Shown here: piece by piece, positions 8,881 to 17,921 of the stretch
Layout: the number at the start of each line of letters is the position of its first letter
How positions within the stretch are numbered: the stretch's first letter is position 1
Source: Microbacterium paraoxydans
Lineage (GTDB): Bacteria; Actinomycetota; Actinomycetes; Actinomycetales; Microbacteriaceae
Length of the DNA stretch: 64,000 nt
Reading direction: 5' to 3'
Assembly (NCBI RefSeq): GCF_019056515.1
Contig: NZ_CP064873.1
Span: 992,001-1,056,000 of the forward strand
Notes under the pieces: generated by a model
What the model was told of the DNA's origin: nothing
Seen by the model: the letters and a program-made list of their open reading frames with translations, nothing else
The model's database searches: none
Position numbers and translations under genes: made by a program

Positions 8881-10524
8881 TCAGCGCTCGTGCACCGCGC
8901 GCCCGGCGAACCATGTCGAGACGACCTCGGTGTGCACGATCTCCTCCGCCGGTCCGCCGATCGCATCCCGTTCCAGGATCACGAAGTCGGCGGACTTGCC
9001 GGGGGTCAGGGAACCGGTCTCCGCGCCGAGCCCCATCGCCGTCGCGGCGTTGATCGTGAAGACCTCCAGCGCCTCCTCGGCGGAGATCGCTTGTTCCGGC
9101 CACAGCGTGCCCGCGGCCCGACCGAGCGGATCGGCGCGTGTCACCAGCCCCTGCAGGCCCTCGAGCGTGTTCGGCGACTCGCTCACCGGCCAGTCCGAGC
9201 CGCCGGCCACGAGGGCTCCGGCGTCGAGGAGGGCACGGTTGGGCTGGGAGTGCTCGGCACGCTCTCCCAGCACGTCCGCCAGCGCCTGGGGGATGACGCC
9301 CGGGTACCAGATGAACGGGGAGATGTCGGCGGAGACGTCGAGCGCCGCGAGCCGGGGGATGTCGCTCTCCGCGAGGAACTGCCCGTGCGCGATCTGCACC
9401 GGCGTCGTGAAGCCCTCCCCGCGCAGGCGCTCGGCGGCATCGAGCACGAGCCGTGCCGACCCGTCGCCGGTGCAGTGCACCTTGGCCCCGAGACCGCGGG
9501 CGGCGACGGCCCGCAGCCAGTCGGTGAGCTCGTCGAGGGTCATGGTCGTCTCGCCATGGAAGTGCGCCCCGTGCACCGGATCCGCCGGATACGGGTCGAG
9601 GAAGGAGGCGGTGCGGGCGGGCGGCACGCCGTCGAGGAAGATCTTCACGAAGTCCGGGCGATGGTGCGGCGTGCGGAACTCCTCGCCCCGGTCGAGGAGG
9701 GGAGCGCCGATGGGGTCGAACCCGAAGATCTCGTCGTTGATGAGGAGCGAGGAGACGACCCAGGCGTGCAGCTCGTCGGCGCGGTCGAGCCCGGCGAGTG
9801 CGGCGAGGATGTCGACGGAGACCCCCGCGTCCTGGAACGCCGTGATCCCGAACGAGTTCAGCAGCTCGATGCCGCGGCGCGACGCGGCGACGTGCTGCTC
9901 CGGGGTGAGTCCGCCGCTGCGGTCGTACGCCTCCTGCACCGGGATGCCCGCGGCCTCCAGGAGCACCCCGGTGGGGGTGCCGTCGTCGGGGTCGAGCACC
10001 GTCACCCCGGAGGTCGGGATGCTGTCGGCCGTGATGCCGGCGAGCTCCAGGGCCCGGGTGCTGGCCCAGCGGTTGTGCCGGGAGTCCTCCATGAGCGCCA
10101 CCGGCCGTCCGCCCGCCGCCACGTCCAGCCGGCGCCGCGTGGCGGTGTTCGCCAGCGTCGGGAGCAGGGTCGTGGCCACGGCGCCGCCGACGATCCAGGC
10201 GTCCTCGGGCAGGGTCTTCGCCTTCTCCCGCACCCGGTCGAGGATCTCGTCGAGCGTGAGGGAGGGGGCGAGCGACAGTTCGAAGAGCTCGGTCCGTCCG
10301 GCGAGCGCGTGGTGGTTGTGCACGTCCACGAAGCCGGGGTAGACGGCCGCGTCGCCGACCTCGACGACCCGCGTGCGGCGGCCCCGGAACGCCTCCACGT
10401 CGGCGCGGTCGCCGACGGCGAAGATCCGTCCGTCGCGCACGGCGAAGGCCTCGGCGCGCGGACGGGCGCGGTCGGACGTGCGGATCACGGAGCCGGTGAC
10501 GAGGAGGTCGGCGACGTCGGTCAT
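8881..10524 (-). CDS. YtcJ-like amidohydrolase (amidohydrolase family 3)
   Basis: 547 residues. The metal-binding HxH is in VDVHNHHALAG near residue 65. The VKIFLDGVPPARTA segment and the HCTGDGSARLVLDAAERL segment are typical of YtcJ/exoenzyme-regulator-type amidohydrolases, and a final TPGKSADFVILERD restores the beta-sandwich. These enzymes hydrolyse C-N bonds of varied amides; the substrate here is unknown. The start at 10524 (MTDVADLLVTGS) follows the MoaF stop by one base, so the two genes are translationally coupled in an APC permease-MoaF-amidohydrolase operon that suggests uptake and breakdown of an amide or amine. Confidence 0.85.
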   Translation of the reverse strand: MTDVADLLVTGSVIRTSDRARPRAEAFAVRDGRIFAVGDRADVEAFRGRRTRVVEVGDAAVYPGFVDVHNHHALAGRTELFELSLAPSLTLDEILDRVREKAKTLPEDAWIVGGAVATTLLPTLANTATRRRLDVAAGGRPVALMEDSRHNRWASTRALELAGITADSIPTSGVTVLDPDDGTPTGVLLEAAGIPVQEAYDRSGGLTPEQHVAASRRGIELLNSFGITAFQDAGVSVDILAALAGLDRADELHAWVVSSLLINDEIFGFDPIGAPLLDRGEEFRTPHHRPDFVKIFLDGVPPARTASFLDPYPADPVHGAHFHGETTMTLDELTDWLRAVAARGLGAKVHCTGDGSARLVLDAAERLRGEGFTTPVQIAHGQFLAESDIPRLAALDVSADISPFIWYPGVIPQALADVLGERAEHSQPNRALLDAGALVAGGSDWPVSESPNTLEGLQGLVTRADPLGRAAGTLWPEQAISAEEALEVFTINAATAMGLGAETGSLTPGKSADFVILERDAIGGPAEEIVHTEVVSTWFAGRAVHER

Positions 10525-10525
10525 G

Positions 10526-11365
10526 TCAGGCGTCTCCGAAGGTCGCGGGCTCGAGCGCGGGCGTGTGGTGGGTGGTCGACAGCAGGCGGCCGTGCGCGCC
10601 GAACGTGAAGTGCGTCGGCACCTCACCGGTCTCGTCCAGACCGAACAGCACGCCGTGGGAGCGGATCGCGTTCACGTCGCGGTGGTCGGCGATCGTGACC
10701 GAGGCGCACGGGATCACCTTCTCGCGCCACGCGAAGACGTAGATCCCGGGGCGCACCTCCCACACGCTGTTCTCGTCGGTGTCGGCGAGCCCGCGCTCCG
10801 GACCGGCCAGGCACTGCCACGAGTACCAGCGCGGGGAGAGGTACACGTGCTCGTAGGCGTGCTCCTCGCTGTAGACCCACTCCACGCGGCGGCCGATGAG
10901 CGTGGTCGTGGGGGCGGCCTCGGCGCCGGTGACGTCGGCGCCCTCGATGGTGCCGGGGGCGAAGTGGTGCTGCACGCGGGTGCGGCCCTGCTCGGGCGCG
11001 GGAAGGATCTCGGAGATCACCGCGAGGGAGCGTCCGTGCCGCAGGTCGACCACGAGCGAGACGGCCTCGTTCGGGAGGTAGCGGTGGTGGAACTGCACGA
11101 AGTAGAGCTCGTCGTCGACCTCGAACGCCTCGTAGTCGTCGGTGTCGGACGCCGCCTCGGTCGGGTCCTCGGCGCCGGGCTGGTACTCCCAGGCCACCGT
11201 CGAGTCGTCGAAGCGGTGGACGATGCGGGTGCCTCGGGCGTCGACGACGGCGATCTCGCGGCCGCTCAGGGCGGTGGTGTGCGGGGCCTTGTTGGCGTCG
11301 AAGCCGGGGGCGAGCCCTTCGAGCGGCAGCCAGGTGGAGGTGTCGGCGGGGTTGAGGGTCGTCAT
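10526..11365 (-). CDS. MoaF-family protein (lipocalin-like), copy 1
   Basis: 279 residues with the two-part MoaF architecture: N-terminal beta-rich domain (about 15-135) and C-terminal domain (about 150-270) with EHAYEHVYLSPRWYSWQCL. It shares this core with the paralogue at 22.5 kb (LYEHVYVSSQRYAWQCL). Databases name the family molybdenum cofactor biosynthesis protein F, but it derives from the Klebsiella moa (monoamine) operon and I see no Moco gene nearby. In this window both copies lie in clusters for amine-type substrates. The biochemical activity is unknown. It follows the APC permease and precedes an amidohydrolase in one operon. Confidence 0.8.
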   Translation of the reverse strand: MTTLNPADTSTWLPLEGLAPGFDANKAPHTTALSGREIAVVDARGTRIVHRFDDSTVAWEYQPGAEDPTEAASDTDDYEAFEVDDELYFVQFHHRYLPNEAVSLVVDLRHGRSLAVISEILPAPEQGRTRVQHHFAPGTIEGADVTGAEAAPTTTLIGRRVEWVYSEEHAYEHVYLSPRWYSWQCLAGPERGLADTDENSVWEVRPGIYVFAWREKVIPCASVTIADHRDVNAIRSHGVLFGLDETGEVPTHFTFGAHGRLLSTTHHTPALEPATFGDA

Positions 11366-11404
11366 GGGGATTCCTTCCTTCGGAGAACGGGGTCGGCGCG
11401 GGCG

Positions 11405-12859
11405 TCAGCGGTCGCTGAACCGCTCCAGGTCGGTCGCGAGACCGTCGTAGACGGCGGGCTTGGCACGGCGGAGGTAGGCGGCGTAGACGATGCCGCCGAT
11501 CAGCGCGAGCACGAGCAGCAGCGGCATCAGGCGGATCGCGAGCTCCTCGGAGCCGGCCACGATGTTGAAGTTCACGATCGCCAGGATCGAGATGGCCGCG
11601 ATGCCGAGGAAGCCGATGCCCGGAGCGATGAACGTGCTCCACCACCGCGGGTCGCTCCGGCGCCGGAAGTACACGACGATCGAGATCGCCGCGAGCCCCT
11701 GCAGGATCAGCACGCTGAGGGTGCCGAAGCCGAGCATCGCGGGCACGAGCGTGACGATGGGATCGGCGCCGGCGAGGGCGAACAGGATCGCCACGATCGC
11801 CGCGAAGCCGGCCTGCACGATGCCCGCGAGCTGCGGGGCGCCGTTCGGGCGGGTGCGTGCGAGGGCCTGCGGGAGGATCTTCGCGCGGCCCAGCGAGTAC
11901 AGGTAGCGGGTGGCGGAGTTGTGGAAGGCGAGCATCGCCGCGAACAGGCTCACCAGGAGCAGCACCATCATCACGGTCGTGAGCGGTCCGCCCAGGTACT
12001 GCTGCGAGAGCGAGAAGATGAGGTCGCCCGTGGGCAGGTGCTCCAGCGCCGTGGCCTGCGCCTGCGCGACGCCGGTCGCGCTCACCACGGCCCAGGTCGT
12101 GACGCCGAGGATCACGCCGATCGCGATGATCGAGGTGTAGGTCGCCCGCGGGATCGTGCGCAGCGGCTGCTTGGCCTCCTCGCTGAAGAGCGCGGTGGCC
12201 TCGAACCCGAGGAAGCCGGTCGCCGCGAGCAGCAGGCCGATGGGCAGCGAGCCGGAGAACACGGCCTCCGGGCTGAACGCGGCGACGTCGTAGCCGGTCT
12301 GCACGAGCACCGAGATGTCGAACACGACGAGCATGAGCACCTCGAGCACGAGGCACACCCCGAGCACCTTCGAGCTGAAGTCGACGCCGATCCGGGCGAG
12401 CACGAAGCAGACGACGATCGACAGCAGGCCCCAGACGAGCCAGTGCACGTCGAGCCCGGTGAGGTCGCGGATGATCGTCTGCATGAAGAAGCCGCTGGTG
12501 CCAATCGTGCCGACCACGAAGAAGTTGTAGCCGAGCGTCGCGATGAGGCCCGCGATGAGTCCGCCGGTGCGGCCGAGGCCCTTCACGACGAAGGCGTAGA
12601 AGCCTCCGGCGTTCACGAGCTGCTTCGACATCTGGGCGTAGCCGATCGCGAACAGCAGCAGGATGGCCGCGACGAGGAAGAACGACATCGGGGTGCCGCC
12701 GCCGTTGCCCAGCGCGATGGCGAGGGAGGCGACGACGACGATCCCGGTCAGCGGCGCCACGGCGGCCAGGACGAGGAAGACGATGCCCGCGACACCGAGG
12801 GCGCCGGGGCGGAGGGAGGTGCGGTGCGGCGTCGTGGGTGCGGAGGTCTGCTCTGCCAC
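11405..12859 (-). CDS. APC family amino acid/amine permease
   Basis: 484 residues with about 12 membrane helices; the N-terminal APC signature is GVAGIVFLVLAAVAPLTG. It resembles proton-coupled importers of amino acids or amines (APC superfamily, putrescine/ethanolamine-like). The GTG start at 12859 has an excellent AAAGGAG six bases upstream, so the longer in-frame extension is not coding. It is the first gene of the permease-MoaF-amidohydrolase operon, suggesting that it imports the substrate those enzymes handle. Confidence 0.87.
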   Translation of the reverse strand: MAEQTSAPTTPHRTSLRPGALGVAGIVFLVLAAVAPLTGIVVVASLAIALGNGGGTPMSFFLVAAILLLFAIGYAQMSKQLVNAGGFYAFVVKGLGRTGGLIAGLIATLGYNFFVVGTIGTSGFFMQTIIRDLTGLDVHWLVWGLLSIVVCFVLARIGVDFSSKVLGVCLVLEVLMLVVFDISVLVQTGYDVAAFSPEAVFSGSLPIGLLLAATGFLGFEATALFSEEAKQPLRTIPRATYTSIIAIGVILGVTTWAVVSATGVAQAQATALEHLPTGDLIFSLSQQYLGGPLTTVMMVLLLVSLFAAMLAFHNSATRYLYSLGRAKILPQALARTRPNGAPQLAGIVQAGFAAIVAILFALAGADPIVTLVPAMLGFGTLSVLILQGLAAISIVVYFRRRSDPRWWSTFIAPGIGFLGIAAISILAIVNFNIVAGSEELAIRLMPLLLVLALIGGIVYAAYLRRAKPAVYDGLATDLERFSDR

Positions 12860-12899
12860 GTCGGCTCCTTTGCTCGGGTGACGGCCGTGTGGACACGGC

Positions 12900-12924
12900 A
12901 TCGACGACGAGGGGAATCGTCGAT
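12900..12924. promoter_or_regulatory. Perfect inverted repeat in divergent promoter region
   Basis: ATCGACGA (12900-12907) and TCGTCGAT (12917-12924) are exact reverse complements around 9 bp. The site lies 40 bp upstream of the permease operon start and 180 bp before the divergent SDR gene. It is likely an operator, but the regulator is unknown. Confidence 0.45.
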
Positions 12925-13102
12925 AGAGCGAGTCTGCTCGCCGCCCCGTTCCGACGCTTGACCGTGAGCGAAGGACGATGGTGCCACCGCGCACACCCCG
13001 GCGTCGAGCGTGCGGGCCCTCCGCACCGCGGAGCAGGATGACCGGGACGACACCGCTGTCTCGTCGGCGCCGCGCGGCGCCGGGCCGCGGTCGGAGGATG
13101 CG

Positions 13103-13852
13103 ATGGACCTGCAGCTCGACGGCACGACGGCCCTCGTCACGGGGGCTGCCTCCGGCATCGGTCGTGCCGTCGCCCGGGCGCTCGCCGCCGAGGGGGTGCG
13201 GGCCGCGCTGCTCGACCGGGACGCCGCCGCGCTCCGGGACGCGGCGGGGGAGGCCGGCATCGATCCGGTGCTGCTCGCCGCCGACGTCACGGACGAACAG
13301 CAGGTGGCCGCCGCCGTCGCCGACGGTGTCCACGCGCTGGGTGGTCTCGACGCGGTGGTCTGCTGCGCCGGGATCTCCGGCCCGGTCGGGATGCCGATCG
13401 AGGAGACCCCCCTGGAGGCGTGGAACCGCGTCCTCGCCGTCAATGTCACCGGCGCGTTCCTCGTGCTCAAGCACGCGATCCCGGCGCTCCGGGAGTCCGC
13501 CGCCGGATCCGTCGTGCTGCTCGCGAGCGACTCGGCTGTCGTGGCCTCCCCGGGCATGGCCCCCTACGCCGCGTCGAAGGCGGCGCTCGTCCAGTTCGGA
13601 AGGGCGCTCTCGGTCGACCTCGCCGGCACCGGGGTGCGGGTGAACGCGGTGTCACCGTCCATCGTCGACACCCCGATGAGCCGGGGCGACCTCGGCGCCG
13701 CGGCGTTCGACGAGCCCGCCTTCCCCGTGCAGAGCGCCGACGAGGTCGCCGTGCACGTCGCCTACCTCCTCTCCCCGCGGAGCCGGGCGGTCAACGGCAC
13801 CACCCTCCTCAGCGACTTCGGGTACACCGCCCGGTCGGGATTCCCCGCCTGA
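13103..13852 (+). CDS. Short-chain dehydrogenase/reductase
   Basis: 249 residues of classical SDR. The cofactor motif TGAASGIG is at 14-21, NNAG is replaced by CCAGISG, and YAASK holds the catalytic Tyr and Lys at about 155-159. The reaction is NAD(P)-dependent oxidation or reduction of a hydroxyl/keto group; the substrate is unknown. The ATG at 13103 has GGAGG nearby, so I prefer it to the longer reading from 13010. A second SDR follows 53 bp downstream on the same strand. Confidence 0.88.
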   Translation: MDLQLDGTTALVTGAASGIGRAVARALAAEGVRAALLDRDAAALRDAAGEAGIDPVLLAADVTDEQQVAAAVADGVHALGGLDAVVCCAGISGPVGMPIEETPLEAWNRVLAVNVTGAFLVLKHAIPALRESAAGSVVLLASDSAVVASPGMAPYAASKAALVQFGRALSVDLAGTGVRVNAVSPSIVDTPMSRGDLGAAAFDEPAFPVQSADEVAVHVAYLLSPRSRAVNGTTLLSDFGYTARSGFPA

Positions 13853-13905
13853 CGCACCCGCGTCCGGCCCCACCGCGCACGCGCGCAGAACACACAGGAG
13901 CACAC

Positions 13906-14721
13906 ATGGCAACCGTGGTCGGATCGAGCGTCTCCGGACGCGTCGTCGTCATCACCGGAGGCGGCACGGGCATCGGCGCGGCGGTCGCGGAGCGGTTCGC
14001 CGCCGAAGGGGCGCACGTCGTCGTGGTGGGCCGCCGCCCCGAGCCGCTGCACGAGGTCGAGCGGGCCGTCGGGGCCTTCCCCGTCGTCGCGGACGCGGCG
14101 GACACCGCGTCGGCACAGGCCGCGATCGCCGAGATCCTCGCGCGGTTCGGCCGCATCGACGTCCTCGTCGCGAACGCCGGGGGACACGGGTTCTCCCCGG
14201 TCGCCGAGACCGACGACGCGAGCTGGGACGCCGCGATCGGTGCCAACCTCACCACCGCGTTCGTGATGGCGCGGGAGGCCTTGCCGGCGCTGATCGAGGC
14301 CAAGGGGCAGGTGGTGGTCGTCTCCTCGCTGGCCGGGCTCTTCGCGGGACCGTCGGTGGCCGGATACACGGTCGGCAAGCACGCCCTCATCGGCCTCACC
14401 CGGACGCTCGCGCGCGACTACGGGCGCCACGGCGTGCGCGTCAACGCGATCTGCCCCGGGTGGGTGCAGACGCCGATGGCCGACGAGGAGATGGACGAGT
14501 TCGCGGCGCACGCCGGTCTCGGCTCCCGCGAGGAGGGGTACGCGACGGTCACCGCCGACGTGCCGCTGCGCCGCCCGGCGCGGCCCGCCGAGATCGCCTC
14601 CGTCGTGCGGTTCCTCGGGTCGGGGGAGTCGTCGTACATCACCGGCGCCGTGATCGTGGCGGACGGCGGGTCCCACGTGGTCGACGTGCCGACCATCGCC
14701 TTCGACCACGCCGGAATGTAG
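13906..14721 (+). CDS. Short-chain dehydrogenase/reductase
   Basis: 271 residues. TGGGTGIG (cofactor binding) lies near 18-25, ANAGG is intact, and the active-site pair is in GYTVGKHAL (Tyr, Lys). The C-terminus has the TGAVIVADGG motif typical of 3-oxoacyl-ACP-reductase-like SDRs. CACAGGAG precedes the ATG. It likely forms one transcript with the SDR upstream; the two are divergent from the permease-MoaF-amidohydrolase operon and may act on the same substrate stream. It ends 7 bp from the convergent TetR gene. Confidence 0.88.
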   Translation: MATVVGSSVSGRVVVITGGGTGIGAAVAERFAAEGAHVVVVGRRPEPLHEVERAVGAFPVVADAADTASAQAAIAEILARFGRIDVLVANAGGHGFSPVAETDDASWDAAIGANLTTAFVMAREALPALIEAKGQVVVVSSLAGLFAGPSVAGYTVGKHALIGLTRTLARDYGRHGVRVNAICPGWVQTPMADEEMDEFAAHAGLGSREEGYATVTADVPLRRPARPAEIASVVRFLGSGESSYITGAVIVADGGSHVVDVPTIAFDHAGM

Positions 14722-14728
14722 CGCCGGG

Positions 14729-15286
14729 TTAGGGGCGGGCGGCGGCCGTCGCGCGGTAGCGGAGTCCGTCCACGAGCAGTCCGACCAGGGTCAGGCTCTG
14801 CTCCTCCGACCCTGCGGACTGGCAGAGGTTCGCCGCGGCGTAGAGCAGCTGCGTGGCGTCGACGTCGGCGCGGATGGTCCCGGCCGCTTCGGCGGCGCGC
14901 AGCAGGCCGTCGAGGGCGCCCCCGAGATGAGCCGTGAAGTACGCCGGCAGTGCCTCGAAGGCGGGGTCGCCGGAGTGCAGGGCAGCGGCGAGCCCCCGCT
15001 TGGTCGCGATGAACTGCGTGAACCGCTGCAGCCAGAGGGCGAGCGCCTCGTCGGGCGCGTGCGCGGCGGCGAGCTCGGCGGCCGCCTGCTCCGTGGCATC
15101 CACGGCGGTGCGGAAGACGGCCACCACCAGATCCGAGCGCTGCGGGAATCGTCGGTACAACGTGCCCACCCCGACGCCGGCGCGGTCCGCGATCGCTCTC
15201 GCGGGTGCATCGACCCCGTCGGTGGCGAAGACCTCGCGCGCGGCGTCGATGAGGGCGTCGGTGTTGCGGCGGGCGTCGGCGCGCAT
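14729..15286 (-). CDS. TetR family transcriptional regulator
   Basis: 185 residues. The N-terminal HTH (about 8-52) contains IADRAGVGVGTLYRRFPQRSD, and the helical C-terminal ligand domain follows. GGAGG precedes the ATG at 15286. It is divergent from the aldo/keto reductase, and the 118-bp gap holds two near-identical 15-bp palindromes, so it probably represses both itself and that reductase. Confidence 0.9.
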   Translation of the reverse strand: MRADARRNTDALIDAAREVFATDGVDAPARAIADRAGVGVGTLYRRFPQRSDLVVAVFRTAVDATEQAAAELAAAHAPDEALALWLQRFTQFIATKRGLAAALHSGDPAFEALPAYFTAHLGGALDGLLRAAEAAGTIRADVDATQLLYAAANLCQSAGSEEQSLTLVGLLVDGLRYRATAAARP

Positions 15287-15309
15287 GGATCCTCCGGGGG
15301 TTGCATAAA

Positions 15310-15347
15310 CGGAACAGCGTTCCGTATGCTTCCGGAAGAGCGTTCCG
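15310..15347. promoter_or_regulatory. Paired TetR-type operators
   Basis: CGGAACAGCGTTCCG (15310-15324) is a perfect 6-3-6 palindrome. CGGAAGAGCGTTCCG (15333-15347) is the same with one change. Their centres are 23 bp apart, about two helical turns. They lie between a TetR gene and its divergent reductase neighbour. Confidence 0.7.
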
Positions 15348-15404
15348 CTTCGGTCAACGATAGGACACCGGACGACGGGATGCCAGCCACGAAAGGAACC
15401 GCTC

Positions 15405-16439
15405 ATGCACTACCGCACCCTCGGCCGCACCGGCATCCGGGTCAGCCCCTTCGCGCTCGGCGCGATGATGCTCGGCACCGACGGCCGCATCGGCAACGGC
15501 GACGAACAGGACTCGATCCGGATCGTCCACCGGGCCCTCGACGCGGGCATCAACATCATCGACACCGCCGATCGGTACTCGCAGGGCGGGTCCGAGGAGC
15601 TCCTCGGCAAAGCGCTCGTCGGGCGCCGCGACGACGTCGTGCTCGCCACGAAGTTCAACGGGCCGATGGGAGACGACCCCAACCGCCGGGGCAACTCCCG
15701 CCGCTGGATCATGCGCGCCGTCGAGGACTCGCTCCGTCGGCTCCGCACCGACCACATCGATCTCTACCAGGCGCACCGTCCCGATGACAGCGTCGACCTC
15801 GAGGAGACGCTCTCCGCCCTGACCGACCTCGTCCGCAGCGGCAAGGTCCGCGCGATCGGCAGCTCCGACTTCCCGGCCTCGATGCAGGTCGAGGCGCAGT
15901 GGACGTCCGAGCGCCGCGGGCTCGAGCGCTTCCGGACGGAGCAGCCGACGTATTCGATCCTCAACCGCGGCATCGAACGCGAGGTCCTCCCGGTCGCGCA
16001 GCGCTACGGCCTGGGGACGCTGGTCTGGAGCCCGCTCGCCGGCGGCATGCTGACCGGGCGGTTCCGGAAGGGACAGCAGACCGATCTCGCCAGGGCGACC
16101 ATGTTCCGACACAACCAGGACGAGCGCCGGATCGACGCGGTGGAGCAGATCGTCGCCCTGTCCGAGGAGAGCGGCATCCGGATGACGCACCTCGCGATGG
16201 CCTTCGCGATCGCGCATCCCGGCGTGACCAGCGCGCTGATCGGGCCGCGGTCGATGGAGCAGCTCGACGACCTGCTGGAGGGCGTCGACGTGGCGCTGAG
16301 CGACGAGCTGCTCGACCGCATCGACGAGATCGTCCCGCCGGGCTCCGATGTCGGTCGTCTCGATCAGCAGTACAACCCGCCCGCGGTGCTCGAGCCGGTG
16401 CTCCGCCGGCGTCCGGCCGCCGACCGCTCCGCCGCCTAG
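15405..16439 (+). CDS. Aldo/keto reductase
   Basis: 344 residues, (beta/alpha)8 aldo/keto reductase. All four tetrad residues are visible: Asp in IIDTAD, Tyr in RYSQGG, Lys in LATKFN and His in YQAHRPDD. The C-terminal ALIGPRSMEQLDD matches the NADPH-binding end of the barrel. It is similar to YajO/AKR11-type enzymes that reduce aldehydes with NADPH. It is probably induced when the divergent TetR protein releases the paired operators. The substrate is unknown. Confidence 0.9.
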   Translation: MHYRTLGRTGIRVSPFALGAMMLGTDGRIGNGDEQDSIRIVHRALDAGINIIDTADRYSQGGSEELLGKALVGRRDDVVLATKFNGPMGDDPNRRGNSRRWIMRAVEDSLRRLRTDHIDLYQAHRPDDSVDLEETLSALTDLVRSGKVRAIGSSDFPASMQVEAQWTSERRGLERFRTEQPTYSILNRGIEREVLPVAQRYGLGTLVWSPLAGGMLTGRFRKGQQTDLARATMFRHNQDERRIDAVEQIVALSEESGIRMTHLAMAFAIAHPGVTSALIGPRSMEQLDDLLEGVDVALSDELLDRIDEIVPPGSDVGRLDQQYNPPAVLEPVLRRRPAADRSAA

Positions 16440-16442
16440 TCG

Positions 16443-16463
16443 GCGGGGTCGTTCGGGCCCCGC
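16443..16463. terminator. Small convergent hairpin
   Basis: GCGGGG (16443-16448) pairs with CCCCGC (16458-16463) between the convergent aldo/keto reductase and HAD genes; no T-tract. Confidence 0.35.
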
Positions 16464-16466
16464 GCG

Positions 16467-17117
16467 TCAGTCGATGCGGAGCTCGAAGCCCTCGTCGGTC
16501 GGGACCACGGCGACGTGCGTGAGGTCGTCGACGTGCACGGTCGGGGCGTGGGCGCCGGCGTGCGGACCGATTCCGATCACGCGCATGCCCGCCGCGTGGG
16601 CGGCCTGGATGCCGGCGCCGGAGTCCTCGAACACGACGCAGTCCGCGGGGTCGATGCCGAGGGTGCGGGCGGCGAGGAGGAAGCCCTCCGGATCGGGCTT
16701 GGAGGCCGAGACGTTCTCCGCCGTGACGGCGAGCTCGGGGACCGTGAGCCCGGCCTGGCCCATCCGCGCGGTCATGAGCGCGACGTTGGCCGAGGTGACC
16801 ACCGCGTGCGGGAACGGCTGCAGCGCGGCGAGCAGGTCCTCGGCGCCCGGGATGCCGATCACACCGTCCACGTCGGAGGCCTCGGTCGCGAGCATGACCT
16901 CGTTCTCGCGGAGGTTGATCGCGTGGTCGCGCTCGGGGAGCAGGATCGCCATGCTCTGGTGCCCCTGGCGCCCGTGGACGGTGCGGAGCACGGTCTCCGG
17001 GTCGATCCCGTGCGGCTCCGCCCAGGCGAGCCAGAGGCGCTCCACGACGGCGGTCGAGTCGACGAGGGTCCCGTCCATGTCGAGGAGGGCGGCGCGCGCC
17101 TGGAGGATCTCGGTCAC
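16467..17117 (-). CDS. HAD-superfamily hydrolase (sugar-phosphatase/beta-phosphoglucomutase-like)
   Basis: 216 residues. Motif I is DMDGTLVDST (nucleophile D13, acid D15), motif II is VVTSAN, motif III is the Lys in SKPDP, and motif IV is FEDSGAG. The alpha-helical cap between motifs I and II marks HAD subfamily IA and resembles glycerol- or 2-deoxyglucose-phosphate phosphatases. The GTG start sits at 17117. It is convergent with the aldo/keto reductase and probably a stand-alone gene; specificity is unknown. Confidence 0.88.
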   Translation of the reverse strand: MTEILQARAALLDMDGTLVDSTAVVERLWLAWAEPHGIDPETVLRTVHGRQGHQSMAILLPERDHAINLRENEVMLATEASDVDGVIGIPGAEDLLAALQPFPHAVVTSANVALMTARMGQAGLTVPELAVTAENVSASKPDPEGFLLAARTLGIDPADCVVFEDSGAGIQAAHAAGMRVIGIGPHAGAHAPTVHVDDLTHVAVVPTDEGFELRID

Positions 17118-17139
17118 TCCCTCAGGCTAACCCCCACGC

Positions 17140-17223
17140 CGCCGACCCACCCCCTTTCGTGCGCCCCGGCCCCCTGCGCACGTACGCAAGGGGCCGGGAG
17201 GAACGCAACGGGGTGGGTCGACG
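17140..17223. repeat. 83/84-bp interspersed palindromic element, copy A
   Basis: Outer arms CGCCGACCCACCCC and GGGGTGGGTCGACG enclose an inner inverted repeat (CCCGGCCCC / GGGGCCGGG type). Near-identical elements occur at 52171-52253 and 53317-53399. It lies between the HAD gene start and the livF stop, and could also terminate transcription. Confidence 0.75.
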
Positions 17224-17228
17224 GGGAG

Positions 17229-17921
17229 TCAGCCCCCGAGGTAGGCGCGGTGGAGGAGGGCGGGATCGTCTTGGAGGGCCTGCGGCGCACCCTGGAACGA
17301 CACACGGCCGCCGGCGACGACCACCGCCTCCTGCGCGAGACCGAGTGCGAGTTGCGTGAACTGCTCCACCAGCAGCACCGCGACCCCGGACTCCGCGATC
17401 GACGACACGATCGGCATCAGGCGCAGGAACACCACCGGCGCGAGACCCAGGGACATCTCGTCGATGAGCAGCACCCGGGGCTTCGCCGCGAACGCCCGAG
17501 CCAGCACCACCATCTGCTGCTCCCCACCCGACAGCAGCGCCGTGGGGGAGTCGATGCGCTTCTCCAGCTCCGGGAACTGCGCGAGCACGGCCTCGATCTC
17601 CCCGGCGGTGCGCGCCGTGAGGGAGAGGTTCTCGCGCACGGTCAACGACGGGAACACGGCCCGCCCCTGCTCGATGTGCACGATCCCGCGCCGGGCCCGC
17701 GCCACGCGGGAGAGCCGGTCGATCGGCTCCCCGTCCAGCAGGATCGACCCCGCCGAGTGCGGCGTCACGCCGGACACGGCCTCGATCAGGCTCGTCTTGC
17801 CCGCCCCGTTGGGGCCGACCAGGGCCAGGACCTCGCCGCCGGCGACCCGCAGCGAGACGTCCGAGATGACAGGCCCGGCGCCGCGGCTCACCGTGACGCC
17901 GTCGAGCACCAGTGCGCTCAT
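17229..17921 (-). CDS. livF: LIV-type ABC importer ATPase (LivF-like)
   Basis: 230 residues. Walker A is GPNGAGKT (about 37-44), the signature is LLSGGEQQMV, and Walker B is RVLLIDEMSLGLAP. Length and the EQGRAVFPSLTVRENL segment match LivF of branched-chain amino-acid importers. The ATG overlaps the stop of the fused LivM-LivG gene as ATGA. It energises transport with the fused ATPase partner. The longer in-frame reading is a shadow of livMG. Confidence 0.9.
   Translation of the reverse strand: MSALVLDGVTVSRGAGPVISDVSLRVAGGEVLALVGPNGAGKTSLIEAVSGVTPHSAGSILLDGEPIDRLSRVARARRGIVHIEQGRAVFPSLTVRENLSLTARTAGEIEAVLAQFPELEKRIDSPTALLSGGEQQMVVLARAFAAKPRVLLIDEMSLGLAPVVFLRLMPIVSSIAESGVAVLLVEQFTQLALGLAQEAVVVAGGRVSFQGAPQALQDDPALLHRAYLGG

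Noticed and set aside
10526..11365. Molybdenum cofactor biosynthesis function for MoaF
   Set aside because: The family name suggests it, but no moa/moe/mog gene is present and both copies lie with amine or amide catabolic genes.
10623..12896. Long Arg/Pro-rich open frame on the minus strand
   Set aside because: It overlaps the permease and MoaF genes in another frame and shows the Arg-rich composition of shadow frames, with no recognisable domain.
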